Assembly: GCA_030831045.1 (NCBI GenBank)
Contig: JAURMB010000034.1
Location: 1 to 28,124 of the forward strand
Direction: 5' to 3'
DNA from: Schleiferiaceae bacterium
GTDB taxonomy: Bacteria > Bacteroidota > Bacteroidia > Flavobacteriales > Schleiferiaceae
Length of the DNA stretch: 28,124 nucleotides
The position numbers and the translations under genes are program-made. Shown here in pieces: positions 6,752 through 14,732 of this stretch; the first letter of the stretch is position 1, and each line of letters begins with the position of its first letter. The notes beneath the pieces are model-generated. The model saw only the letters and a list, made by a program, of their open reading frames with translations, did no database searches and was not told where the DNA came from.

Positions 6752-7639
6752 ATGAAGCACTGTACCGTACTCGGCGCAGGCACGATGGGCAACGGAATCG
6801 CCCACGTGTTCGCCACCAGCGGATGGAACGTCTCGCTGTTTGACATCAGCGCGCCCGCCTTGGAGCGCGCCGTAGCCACCATTACCAAGAATTTAGAGCG
6901 CCAAGTTGCCAAGGAGTTGCTAACCGCCGAGGCCGCCGCAGCCGCCGTGGCGCGCATTAGCACCTACACCGAATTGGCGCCGGCCGTGGCCGGGTCCGCC
7001 CTGGTCGTCGAGGCCGCCACCGAAAACGTTGACATCAAGCTCAAGCTCTTTGCCCAGCTCGACGAACTCTGCGCGCCCGAAACGATTTTGGCATCAAACA
7101 CCTCGTCAATTGCCATCGGACGCATCGCGGCGGCGACCAAGCGACCCGAACTCGTGATTGGAATGCACTTTATGAATCCGGTCCCCGTGATGAAGCTGGT
7201 CGAAATCATTCGGGGCTACAAAACGTCGGACGCCACGGCGGCTGCCGTCGTTGGGATTAGCCGCGAACTCGGTAAGATTCCAGTGGAATGCAACGATTTT
7301 CCCGGTTTCGTAGCCAACCGCATCTTAATGCCCATGATCAACGAAGCGATTGAAGCACTTCAAACGGGGGTTGGCAAGGTAGAAGCCATCGACTCGATCA
7401 TGAAGCTCGGCATGGCGCACCCCATGGGTCCCCTCCAGCTCGCCGACTTTATCGGTCTGGACGTATGCTTGAGCATTTTGCGGGTGCTGCACGAAGGACT
7501 CGGACAGTCCAAGTACGCCCCAAATCCGCTCTTAGTAGCCATGGTTACGGCGGGCGACCTCGGTGTGAAGTCAGGTCGAGGTTTTTACGACTACGCCAAC
7601 GGAACCAAAGACGCTCCCGTTGCTCCTAATTTTCGCTAA
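6752..7639 (+). CDS. 3-hydroxyacyl-CoA dehydrogenase (3-hydroxybutyryl-CoA dehydrogenase type)
   Basis: Catalyses NAD(P)-dependent interconversion of 3-hydroxyacyl-CoA and 3-ketoacyl-CoA, as in beta-oxidation, phenylacetate breakdown (PaaH) or butanoate metabolism (Hbd). The 295 residues match the stand-alone short form. The dinucleotide fold begins with VLGAGTMGNGIAHVFATSGW (GxGxxG at 8-13). SNTSS (115-119) holds the substrate-contacting Ser, GMHFMNPVPVMKLVEII (137-153) holds catalytic His139 and Glu151, and NDFPGFVANRILMP (181-194) joins to the helical C-terminal domain ending GVKSGRGFYDY. No other fatty-acid genes adjoin it, so the exact pathway is open. The gap to the upstream sugar transferase is 23 bp and to the downstream peptidase 12 bp. 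Confidence 0.93.
   Translation: MKHCTVLGAGTMGNGIAHVFATSGWNVSLFDISAPALERAVATITKNLERQVAKELLTAEAAAAAVARISTYTELAPAVAGSALVVEAATENVDIKLKLFAQLDELCAPETILASNTSSIAIGRIAAATKRPELVIGMHFMNPVPVMKLVEIIRGYKTSDATAAAVVGISRELGKIPVECNDFPGFVANRILMPMINEAIEALQTGVGKVEAIDSIMKLGMAHPMGPLQLADFIGLDVCLSILRVLHEGLGQSKYAPNPLLVAMVTAGDLGVKSGRGFYDYANGTKDAPVAPNFR
7627..7634 (+). promoter_or_regulatory. Possible -7 box before the C1 peptidase gene
   Basis: TAATTTTC (one mismatch to TAnnTTTG, last base) lies within the last codons of the dehydrogenase gene, 17 nt before the peptidase ATG. Spacing is looser than at the other sites, so read-through from the upstream gene is equally likely. Confidence 0.25.
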
Positions 7640-7651
7640 CTGCTTTATTTC

Positions 7652-8833
7652 ATGAAAAACCAACTTATCATTAGCGCCTTTTTGGCCACAACGGGGCTTT
7701 TTGCGCAGGTTGATTTGATCAACAAGGTTTCGGGCAATGGCGCTCGCGACGGCAAAACTTTTGAATTCACTACGATTTATGACCTCGAGGCGACTCCGGT
7801 TAAGGACCAAGGCCGTTCTGGCACCTGCTGGAGCTATTCAGCTACCGGGTTCCTCGAATCTGAGTTGCTGCGCATGGGGAAGCCCGCCATTGACCTGTCA
7901 GAGATGTATACGGTGCGCAAAGTGTACCAGGACAAAGCTGAGAAGTACGTTCGCCTGCACGGTGCGCTAAACTTTGCCCAAGGCGGAGCGTGCCCCGATC
8001 TGTTTTATGTCATTGAGCGCTACGGTGCCGTGCCTCAATCGGCCTACGCCGGCCTGAACTACGGCACGCCCGGCAACGACCACGACGAGCTTGAGGCCGC
8101 CCTGAAGGGCATTGTCGACGCAGTGGTCAACAAAAACTCGGGCACCGTTGCAACCGCCTGGAACAAGGGCTTCACGGGGTACCTCGACGCCTACCTCGGG
8201 GCCGAACCGACCTCGTTCACCTACGAAGGCAAGCCGTACACGCCGCGCAGTTTTGCTGATAAGTTTTTGGGAATCAATGTCAAAGACTACATTCAGCTAA
8301 CGAGCTTCACGCACCATCCCTTTGGGTCGTGGTTTGCCGTCGAGGTTCCCGACAACTGGACGTGGGGAACCTCCTACAACGTTCCGCTCGACGAACTGAT
8401 GGCGACCGTTGACCACGCCCTGGCCAACGGGTTTTCCATTGCTTGGGCCACCGACGTGTCCGAAAAAGGCTTTTCGCTGAACAACGGTGTAGCCGTATGG
8501 CCCGCCAAAGCGTGGAGCGACATGAGTGCCGAAGAAAAATCAGCCGTGTTCACCGGTCCGCACGAAGAGGCCGTCGTAACGCAAGCCTCGCGCCAGACAG
8601 CTTTTGACAACTACGAAACCCAAGATGACCACGGCATGCAAATCGTGGGCAAAGTCAAGGACCAGTCGGGGGCATCGTACTACATCGTGAAAAACTCGTG
8701 GGGTCCGCGCAAGAACGCGTACCGCGAAGGCTACATCTACGCATCTGAAGCGTTTGTTCGCGCCAAAACGATTTCGATCATGCTGCACCAAGACGGGTTA
8801 CCCAAGGCAACAAAAAAAGCTGCCGGGCGGTAA
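7652..8833 (+). CDS. Exported C1-family cysteine peptidase, bleomycin hydrolase/PepC-like
   Basis: A papain-fold peptidase of 393 residues with all active-site residues in place: Gln53 (oxyanion hole) and Cys59 in PVKDQGRSGTCWSYSATGF, His327 in DDHGMQIVG, and Asn348 in VKNSWGP. The large insertion between the Cys and His halves, and DDHGM preceding the NSWG strand, resemble bleomycin hydrolase/aminopeptidase C rather than classic papains. Unlike the cytosolic PepC, it starts with a signal peptide (KNQLIISAFLATTGLFA, cleavage near residue 18-19), so it should work in the periplasm or outside the cell. No pro-peptide of the usual size separates signal and catalytic domain. Transcription ends at the intrinsic terminator 22 nt downstream. 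Confidence 0.9.
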   Translation: MKNQLIISAFLATTGLFAQVDLINKVSGNGARDGKTFEFTTIYDLEATPVKDQGRSGTCWSYSATGFLESELLRMGKPAIDLSEMYTVRKVYQDKAEKYVRLHGALNFAQGGACPDLFYVIERYGAVPQSAYAGLNYGTPGNDHDELEAALKGIVDAVVNKNSGTVATAWNKGFTGYLDAYLGAEPTSFTYEGKPYTPRSFADKFLGINVKDYIQLTSFTHHPFGSWFAVEVPDNWTWGTSYNVPLDELMATVDHALANGFSIAWATDVSEKGFSLNNGVAVWPAKAWSDMSAEEKSAVFTGPHEEAVVTQASRQTAFDNYETQDDHGMQIVGKVKDQSGASYYIVKNSWGPRKNAYREGYIYASEAFVRAKTISIMLHQDGLPKATKKAAGR

Positions 8834-8854
8834 TTCCCTCAGGATTTAACCTAG

Positions 8855-8893
8855 AATCCCGGTTCAGGCTGCGCGCCCGAACCGGGATTTTTT
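8855..8893 (+). terminator. Rho-independent terminator after the C1 peptidase gene
   Basis: An 11-bp perfect stem, AATCCCGGTTC / GAACCGGGATT, around a 13-nt loop, runs into six Ts (8888-8893). It ends 2 nt before the argS stop codon on the other strand. In the opposite direction the stem lacks a T-run, so it acts mainly on plus-strand transcripts. Confidence 0.93.
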
Positions 8894-8895
8894 AA

Positions 8896-10671
8896 TTACA
8901 TGCGCTCAGGAGCCTCGATGCCGAGCAGTTCCAGGGCGCTTCGCAACGCAGAGGCCGTGGTAGCGCACAACTCGAGGCGAAAGCCAACCAAGGCTTCGGT
9001 TTCGGCATTCAGGATCGGATTCACCTGGTAAAACGAATTGAAGGCTTTGGCTAGGTCGTACGCGAACTGCGCCACGACCGCCGGACTGTAGGTCCGCGCG
9101 GCCTGCTGCACCGCCTCCGGAAAACGGTCCAGAGTCTGAATCAGCTCTTTGCTGCGTTCGTCAACCGTAACCTCTGCCCACGACCAAGCTGCTGGGCGGC
9201 CCTCGGCCTTGCGCAAAATAGACTTGATCCGAGCGTGGCTGTACTGAATAAAGGGTCCTGTGTGTCCGTTAAAATCGATCGACTCCTCGGGGTTGAACAC
9301 CATGCGCTTGCGCGGATCCACCTTGAGAATGAAGTACTTGAGGGCGCCATGGCCCAAAACCTGGTAGAGCTTCGCCTTCTCAGCCTCGCCGAGTCCTTCG
9401 GTCTTGCCCAGCTCTTCGCTAAGGCTGCGGGCCGTGGCCTCCATCTCGTGGAGCAGGTCGTCGGCGTCGACGACGGTGCCTTCGCGGGACTTCATTTTTC
9501 CGCTCGGAAGGTCGACCATGCCGTAGCTCAAATGGTACAACTGGTCCGCCCAGGCGTACCCCAGCTTCTTGAGAATTAAAAACAGCACTTTGAAGTGGTA
9601 GTCCTGCTCGTTCCCCACCACGTAGGTAAGTCGGTCGATCGAAAAGTCAGCGAATCGCTGAATCGCGGTGCCGATGTCCTGGGTCATGTACACCGAGGTT
9701 CCGTCGCGTCGCAGCACGAGCTTTTCGTCGAGGCCTTCTTCGCGTAGGTCAATCCACACGGAGCCGTCGTCGCGGCGGTAAAATACGCCACGCGCCAAGC
9801 CTTCTTCAATGTCGTGCTTGCCCAGCACGTAGGTTTCGGATTCGTAGTAGTTTCGGTCAAAGTGCACACCCAAACGGCGGTAGGTCTCATTAAATCCGTC
9901 GTAAACCCAGGAATTCATCGTAGCCCACAGGTGGCGCACCTCGGCGTCGCCCGCCTCCCATGCGCGGAGCATTTCTTGAACCGCACGCATGCACGGTGCC
10001 TGAGCCTTAGCTGCTTCTTCGTCGAGGCCTTGGGCCATGAGTTCGCGCACCTGACCGCGGTATTCCTGATCAAAGCGTACATAAAAATCACCTACGAGGT
10101 GGTCGCCTTTTTTGCCGGCGGATTCGGGGGTGATTCCGCCCCCGAACTGCTGCCACGCCCACATGCTCTTGCAAATGTGTACGCCTCGATCATTAATAAT
10201 CTGAACCTGAACCACTTTTCGACCGCTTGCCTCGAGGATTCGGCTCACGCTGTGCCCGAGCAAAATGTTGCGAACATGGCCCAAGTGCAGGGGTTTGTTG
10301 GTGTTGGGGCTGCTGAATTCGACCATGGCCGCGGGCGCCGCAGGGTCGACCGAAGCGGTTCCCCAGGCCTCGGCAGTTCGAATCGCATCAAAGCGCGCTT
10401 GAATTTGCTCCGAACTGAGTACGAGGTTTAAAAATCCCTGAACCGCATTGTAGCGAACGACCAAGGGCGTGGCCCCGAGCAGCGCTTCACCAACCTCGCG
10501 GGCCGTGTCGGCGGGCGACTTGCGGCTCAGCTTAAGGAACGGGAAAACCACCAACGTGGCATCGCCCTCAAAATCCTTGCGGGTTTCTTGGAGTTCGACG
10601 GGGCCATCCCATCCGTACAACGTATTTAAGACCGTCGAAACGGCCGATTCTAAGGCGTCAGCCATGTGCAT
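8896..10671 (-). CDS. argS: Arginyl-tRNA synthetase
   Basis: Charges tRNA-Arg with arginine; a class I synthetase. The 591-residue product has the N-terminal Add-1 tRNA-binding domain (about 1-110), SSPNTNKPLHLGHVRN with the HIGH-equivalent HLGH at 129-132, the KMSKS-loop equivalent KMKSREG (392-398), FNGHTGPFIQYSHAR (467-481) and a C-terminal DALR anticodon-binding domain ending PERM. The start is taken at ATG 10671, whose A overlaps the arginase stop (TAATG). A second ATG two codons later (10665) is possible. Translation is thus probably coupled to the arginase gene upstream. Confidence 0.97.
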   Translation of the reverse strand: MHMADALESAVSTVLNTLYGWDGPVELQETRKDFEGDATLVVFPFLKLSRKSPADTAREVGEALLGATPLVVRYNAVQGFLNLVLSSEQIQARFDAIRTAEAWGTASVDPAAPAAMVEFSSPNTNKPLHLGHVRNILLGHSVSRILEASGRKVVQVQIINDRGVHICKSMWAWQQFGGGITPESAGKKGDHLVGDFYVRFDQEYRGQVRELMAQGLDEEAAKAQAPCMRAVQEMLRAWEAGDAEVRHLWATMNSWVYDGFNETYRRLGVHFDRNYYESETYVLGKHDIEEGLARGVFYRRDDGSVWIDLREEGLDEKLVLRRDGTSVYMTQDIGTAIQRFADFSIDRLTYVVGNEQDYHFKVLFLILKKLGYAWADQLYHLSYGMVDLPSGKMKSREGTVVDADDLLHEMEATARSLSEELGKTEGLGEAEKAKLYQVLGHGALKYFILKVDPRKRMVFNPEESIDFNGHTGPFIQYSHARIKSILRKAEGRPAAWSWAEVTVDERSKELIQTLDRFPEAVQQAARTYSPAVVAQFAYDLAKAFNSFYQVNPILNAETEALVGFRLELCATTASALRSALELLGIEAPERM

Positions 10672-11627
10672 TAAAGATTGGTACGTCGGCTTAACCGCTC
10701 TTGAAGGCGGTACACCGTGTTTTGAAGTAAGCGGAACGCGGTGGTTCCCATAGCGTTGCCGCCCTTGTCTAAAAGCGGATTGATTTCGGTAAACTCCATG
10801 CAGCGCACGAGCGGCGCGTCGGCAAAAAGCTCCAGCAACTGCTTGGCTTCAGACTCGTCAAAACCACCCGGGACGGGCGTGCCCGTTCCCACCGAAATGC
10901 TGGGATCCATGGAATCCACATCAAACGACACATAAACCATGTCGCAGTCCTTCATTTGCGCCATCACCCGCTGCACCACGGTTGAGATTCCCAGTTCGCG
11001 AACTTCGGGCACCCGGTACACCGTCATTCCGTACTTTTCAATCAAGTAGTCTTCGGGCTGCTCCGTGCTGCGAAGGCCGATAAAGGCGATGTCTTCGGGG
11101 CGGACGCGCTGCGGGTGTCCCTTGAGTTTGGTCCATGAATCGCGGGTAACCGGACTCGGATCGTTGATTTTGCACTCGAGGTTGTCTTCTCCGAGCGCGG
11201 TGGCCAACGGCATACCGTGCATGTTGCCCGAAGGAGAGGTGTAGGGCGAATGCATGTCGGCATGGGCATCAATCCAAACCACGCCCAACCGCGCCAGCGG
11301 AAAAGCTTGCTTGATCCCGGCTATCGTGCCGCCCGCATTCGAATGGTCGCCGCTCAGCACCAACGGAAACTGGCCGTCGTCAAGGGTTTCTGCCACGACC
11401 GCCGAAATTCGGCGGTACATGCGCACGATTCCTCGAATACGCTTGCCGTAGGGCGTCTCAGGGTGACGGTACAGCAGCGCGTTGTTGGTCTGCACTTTGC
11501 GCGGCTGAAGCGCCCTAAAAAACTTGGGCTGAATGCTGAACGACGCGCTTCGAATAGCCGCATAGCCCAGGCTTGAACCTCGGGTCCCTGCGCCCAATTC
11601 AGACATCGCGGTGATTAACTGCAGCAT
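10671..11627 (-). CDS. rocF: Arginase family ureohydrolase, probably arginase
   Basis: Predicted to hydrolyse arginine to ornithine and urea at a binuclear manganese centre. In the 318-residue protein the metal ligands are visible: His95 in SGDHS, Asp120, His122 and Asp124 in WIDAHADMHS, and Asp236 and Asp238 in SFDVDSMDPS. TSPSGNMHGMPLA (130-142) is the arginine-binding loop typical of true arginases rather than agmatinases, and EFTEINPLLD lies near the end. Formiminoglutamase (hutG) belongs to the same superfamily and hutH is elsewhere in this window, but the SPSGN loop argues against it. The ATG lies 4 nt past an exact TACCTTTG box. The stop codon overlaps the argS start by 1 nt, linking arginine breakdown and arginine charging in one transcript. 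Confidence 0.88.
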   Translation of the reverse strand: MLQLITAMSELGAGTRGSSLGYAAIRSASFSIQPKFFRALQPRKVQTNNALLYRHPETPYGKRIRGIVRMYRRISAVVAETLDDGQFPLVLSGDHSNAGGTIAGIKQAFPLARLGVVWIDAHADMHSPYTSPSGNMHGMPLATALGEDNLECKINDPSPVTRDSWTKLKGHPQRVRPEDIAFIGLRSTEQPEDYLIEKYGMTVYRVPEVRELGISTVVQRVMAQMKDCDMVYVSFDVDSMDPSISVGTGTPVPGGFDESEAKQLLELFADAPLVRCMEFTEINPLLDKGGNAMGTTAFRLLQNTVYRLQERLSRRTNL

Positions 11628-11631
11628 AGTC

Positions 11632-11657
11632 CAAAGGTAAGAATTGGCCTACCTTTG
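11632..11657. promoter_or_regulatory. Back-to-back -7 boxes, arginase (-) and ftsK (+)
   Basis: Two exact TACCTTTG boxes, minus strand (11639-11632) and plus strand (11650-11657), lie 10 bp apart in the 40-bp gap. The arginase ATG is 4 nt past its box and the ftsK ATG 10 nt past its own. Confidence 0.72.
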
Positions 11658-11667
11658 GGCGTAGTCC

Positions 11668-14076
11668 ATGGCCCGAACATCTTCAAACTCCCCTTCGTCG
11701 TGGTTGGCTGACGTGAAGTCGGCCTGGCAAGACGTTAAACAAAGTCCCTCCCTTCACTCCGTTTTCGGACTTATCGTGCTGCTAATCGGCATTTTGGGAT
11801 TCATCGCCAGCGCGTCAACCTTGACCACCTGGACCGCTGACTACAGCGCCATGGAGCTCGGTTTTTCGCAAGTAATTAGCCAGCGCGACGTGGTGATTCA
11901 CAACCTCCTCGGCTCAATCGGAGCCGCAGTGGGCATGGTCGTCACCGTGCGCGGATTCGGTGCCGCTTCCCTCCTTCTTTGGTCGGTCGTCATGGCGTTT
12001 GGCCTGCGCTGGGGCCTCGGTCTCCCCATTCGCACCCTTCGGTTTGCCCGTCGGAGTTTGCTTCGCGCCCTGCTGCTCACGAGCGGACTCGCACTGGTTC
12101 CGTGGAACGCCGGCGACGCGGTTGTTGGCGACTACGGTCGAGTAATTGCCGCATGGTCAACCCATTGGGTCGGCACCTTGGGGGCGGTCCTCAGTTGGTT
12201 CGTTTTGGGTACCGTACACGTTGTTTGGGTATTTCAACTGCGCCCGCAGCAGCTCGGAGCCCGTTTTGCGGCCCCATCGGCTGCAGATCCGATTCCGCAA
12301 CCGCCCGACTTGAGCGACGACGAACTACTGGCAGACGAAGCGCCCCTTGTGGTCGACCTCATGGAACCCTTAAGCGCCGACGCCGAAGAGGCGCCCGAGC
12401 TGTCGGTGCCCGAACCACTGAGTCCTCCGTGGGACCTCGACGACCCTGAGCCCGCGCTGATCCAACCCAACGACGCGAGCAGCGTCGTGCTCGATGTCGC
12501 CCCATTGGCAGATCCCGAACCTCCGGTACTCATACCTCCTCAAGTGGCCCCTGAAGTTGCCAGCGCAGGGCCCTACGATCCGCGCCGCGACCTTTCTCGC
12601 TACCAGTTTCCGACCCTACAGCTTCTCAACGACTACGGCCAGACCGTTGCCAAGGTGGACCAAGAAGAGCTCGAGGCCAACAAAGAGCGCATCGTTGACA
12701 CGCTGCGCAACTACAAAATCGAGATTGCCAAGATTAAGGCCACGGTGGGTCCGACGGTGACCTTGTACGAAATCGTGCCCGAAGCGGGAATCCGAATCAG
12801 CAAAATCAAGTCGCTTGAAGATGACATTGCTTTGAGCCTTAGCGCCTTAGGTATTCGCATTATCGCGCCGATTCCGGGCAAAGGAACCATCGGCATTGAA
12901 GTTCCCAACCGCCACCCGCAAATGGTGAGCATGCGTTCGGTGCTTGCGAGCGAGAAATTCCAAAAAACCGATATGGATCTGCCCCTCGCGCTGGGCAAAA
13001 CCATTTCGAACGAGGTATTTGTTGTTGACTTAGCTAAAATGCCGCACCTGCTTATGGCGGGTGCAACCGGTCAAGGTAAGTCGGTGGGCCTCAATGCGAT
13101 TTTGGCGTCGATTCTGTACAAAAAGCACCCTGCCGAAGTGAAGTTTGTTTTGGTTGACCCCAAAAAGGTTGAACTTACCCTGTTTAACACTATTGAGCGC
13201 CACTTTTTGGCCAAGCTCCCCGGAACCGACGAGGCGATCATCACCGACACGACCAAGGTGATACACACCCTGAATTCGCTGTGCATTGAAATGGACCAGC
13301 GCTACGAGCTGCTCAAGTCCGCCTTTGTGCGCAACTTAAAGGAATACAACACCAAGTTCACCGCGCGCAAGCTCAACCCCGAGGAGGGCCACCGCTACCT
13401 ACCCTACATCGTGCTGGTCATTGACGAGTTTGCCGACCTCATTATGACGGCGGGCAAAGAAGTGGAAACCCCCATCGCACGCCTCGCGCAGCTCGCCCGA
13501 GCCATCGGAATTCACCTCATTGTCGCCACCCAGCGCCCCTCGGTCAACGTAATCACGGGAATCATTAAGGCCAACTTCCCCGCGCGGATTGCGTTTAAGG
13601 TGAGTGCTAAAATTGACTCGCGGACCATTTTAGACGCCGGGGGCGCCGAACAGCTCATTGGCAAGGGTGATATGCTGATTTCAAGCGGAAACGATCTGAT
13701 TCGCCTGCAGTGCGCGTTCCTAGACACGCCCGAAGTCGAGCAAATTTGCGAGTTCATTGGTGGCCAGCAGGGGTACCCCGAGGCCTACCAACTTCCCGAG
13801 TACGAGTCTGAAGAAGGCGGACTCGGCGGGGGCGGAAACTACAGCGCTGACGAACGCGACAGCATGTTTGAGGAAGCCGCACGCATGGTTGTTATTCACC
13901 AGCAGGGCTCGGCATCGCTTTTGCAGCGCAAGCTCAAGCTTGGCTACAACCGCGCGGGACGCTTGATTGACCAACTCGAAGACGCCGGAATCATCGGGCC
14001 CTTCGAAGGCTCCAAGGCCCGACAGGTCCTGGTACAAGACGAAGTACAACTCAACGAACGACTCAAAAACCTATGA
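11668..14076 (+). CDS. ftsK: DNA translocase FtsK/SpoIIIE
   Basis: Septal DNA pump that clears and aligns chromosome termini during division. The 802-residue protein has an N-terminal membrane domain with about four helices (32-52, 79-98, 100-120, 130-190 region). A proline- and acid-rich linker (about 200-305) follows. The motor has GATGQGKS Walker A (465-472), YIVLVIDEFADL Walker B (580-591), and ATQRPSVNVITG beyond it. The C-terminal winged-helix gamma domain (about 735-802, with GSASLLQRKLKLGYNRAGRL and LEDAGIIGPFEGSKAR) reads polar DNA motifs. Length and order are normal for Bacteroidota. It leads a six-gene run with almost no spaces; lolA starts inside its stop codon (ATGA). Confidence 0.97.
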   Translation: MARTSSNSPSSWLADVKSAWQDVKQSPSLHSVFGLIVLLIGILGFIASASTLTTWTADYSAMELGFSQVISQRDVVIHNLLGSIGAAVGMVVTVRGFGAASLLLWSVVMAFGLRWGLGLPIRTLRFARRSLLRALLLTSGLALVPWNAGDAVVGDYGRVIAAWSTHWVGTLGAVLSWFVLGTVHVVWVFQLRPQQLGARFAAPSAADPIPQPPDLSDDELLADEAPLVVDLMEPLSADAEEAPELSVPEPLSPPWDLDDPEPALIQPNDASSVVLDVAPLADPEPPVLIPPQVAPEVASAGPYDPRRDLSRYQFPTLQLLNDYGQTVAKVDQEELEANKERIVDTLRNYKIEIAKIKATVGPTVTLYEIVPEAGIRISKIKSLEDDIALSLSALGIRIIAPIPGKGTIGIEVPNRHPQMVSMRSVLASEKFQKTDMDLPLALGKTISNEVFVVDLAKMPHLLMAGATGQGKSVGLNAILASILYKKHPAEVKFVLVDPKKVELTLFNTIERHFLAKLPGTDEAIITDTTKVIHTLNSLCIEMDQRYELLKSAFVRNLKEYNTKFTARKLNPEEGHRYLPYIVLVIDEFADLIMTAGKEVETPIARLAQLARAIGIHLIVATQRPSVNVITGIIKANFPARIAFKVSAKIDSRTILDAGGAEQLIGKGDMLISSGNDLIRLQCAFLDTPEVEQICEFIGGQQGYPEAYQLPEYESEEGGLGGGGNYSADERDSMFEEAARMVVIHQQGSASLLQRKLKLGYNRAGRLIDQLEDAGIIGPFEGSKARQVLVQDEVQLNERLKNL

Positions 14077-14729
14077 TTTTTCGATCCTTAGCCGTTGCCG
14101 CGCTGTGCGTGGTGGGCAGTGCCGCATGGGCCCAGACCGAAACGCCACTCGCTTTTTTGCAGCGGGTTAAAAAACAAGCCCTCGCCTACTCCGACCAAAA
14201 AATTAGCTTCACGTCGGTGCTCGACGCTCCCGGACGCAACGGCCAAAGGGTGCAGCGCAAAACCAGCGGCGAGGTGTGGGTCAAAGGCGAGTCCGCCAAA
14301 CTGGTGCTTCAAGGTCAGACGTTTTTTTTCAAAAGCGGCATTGTGACCACCGTTAGTCCTGAAGACGAAGAAATTGTGGTGCGCAAGCTCGATGGTGACG
14401 CCAAGCAGTATACTCCGGCGGTTTTGCTAAGCCAGTACGAAAAAAGTTCGTCGTTTGCCTGGGCAGGCACCCAAACGGTGGCGGGGCGCAGCATTAAGCT
14501 GGTGAGCATGGTTCCCAAAAACGATCCCGACGTGGCTAAAGTCATTTTGGGCGTCGACGCCAAGACCCTCAAGCTGTACAGCTACACCGAAGAAGGTAAA
14601 AACGGCACCAAGTCAACGATTACCATGGTGGCCTACGAAACCAATAAAGGGCTAACCGCCAACGACGTGGAATTCAAGCGTTCGAACTACCCGGCGAACT
14701 ACGAGTATATCGCTCCCAAAACCAAGTAG
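14073..14729 (+). CDS. lolA: Outer-membrane lipoprotein carrier LolA
   Basis: A periplasmic chaperone that ferries lipoproteins from the inner to the outer membrane. The 218-residue product has a Sec signal peptide with likely cleavage after AWA (residue 20), then a LolA-type half-barrel: QRVKKQALAYSDQKISFTSV at the N-terminus, a GEVWVKGESAKLVLQ strand pair, and a GKNGTKSTITMVAYETN strand near the end. Sequence identity in this family is low, so the name rests on overall pattern and on position between ftsK and lptG, an order common in Bacteroidota. The start ATG overlaps the ftsK stop by 4 nt. Confidence 0.88.
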   Translation: MIFRSLAVAALCVVGSAAWAQTETPLAFLQRVKKQALAYSDQKISFTSVLDAPGRNGQRVQRKTSGEVWVKGESAKLVLQGQTFFFKSGIVTTVSPEDEEIVVRKLDGDAKQYTPAVLLSQYEKSSSFAWAGTQTVAGRSIKLVSMVPKNDPDVAKVILGVDAKTLKLYSYTEEGKNGTKSTITMVAYETNKGLTANDVEFKRSNYPANYEYIAPKTK

Positions 14730-14732
14730 CGC

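Noticed and set aside
10671..11627. Formiminoglutamase (hutG) as the identity of the ureohydrolase
   Set aside because: The SPSGN-x-HG loop and GDHS pattern are those of arginase; hutH lies more than 15 kb away and is on its own.
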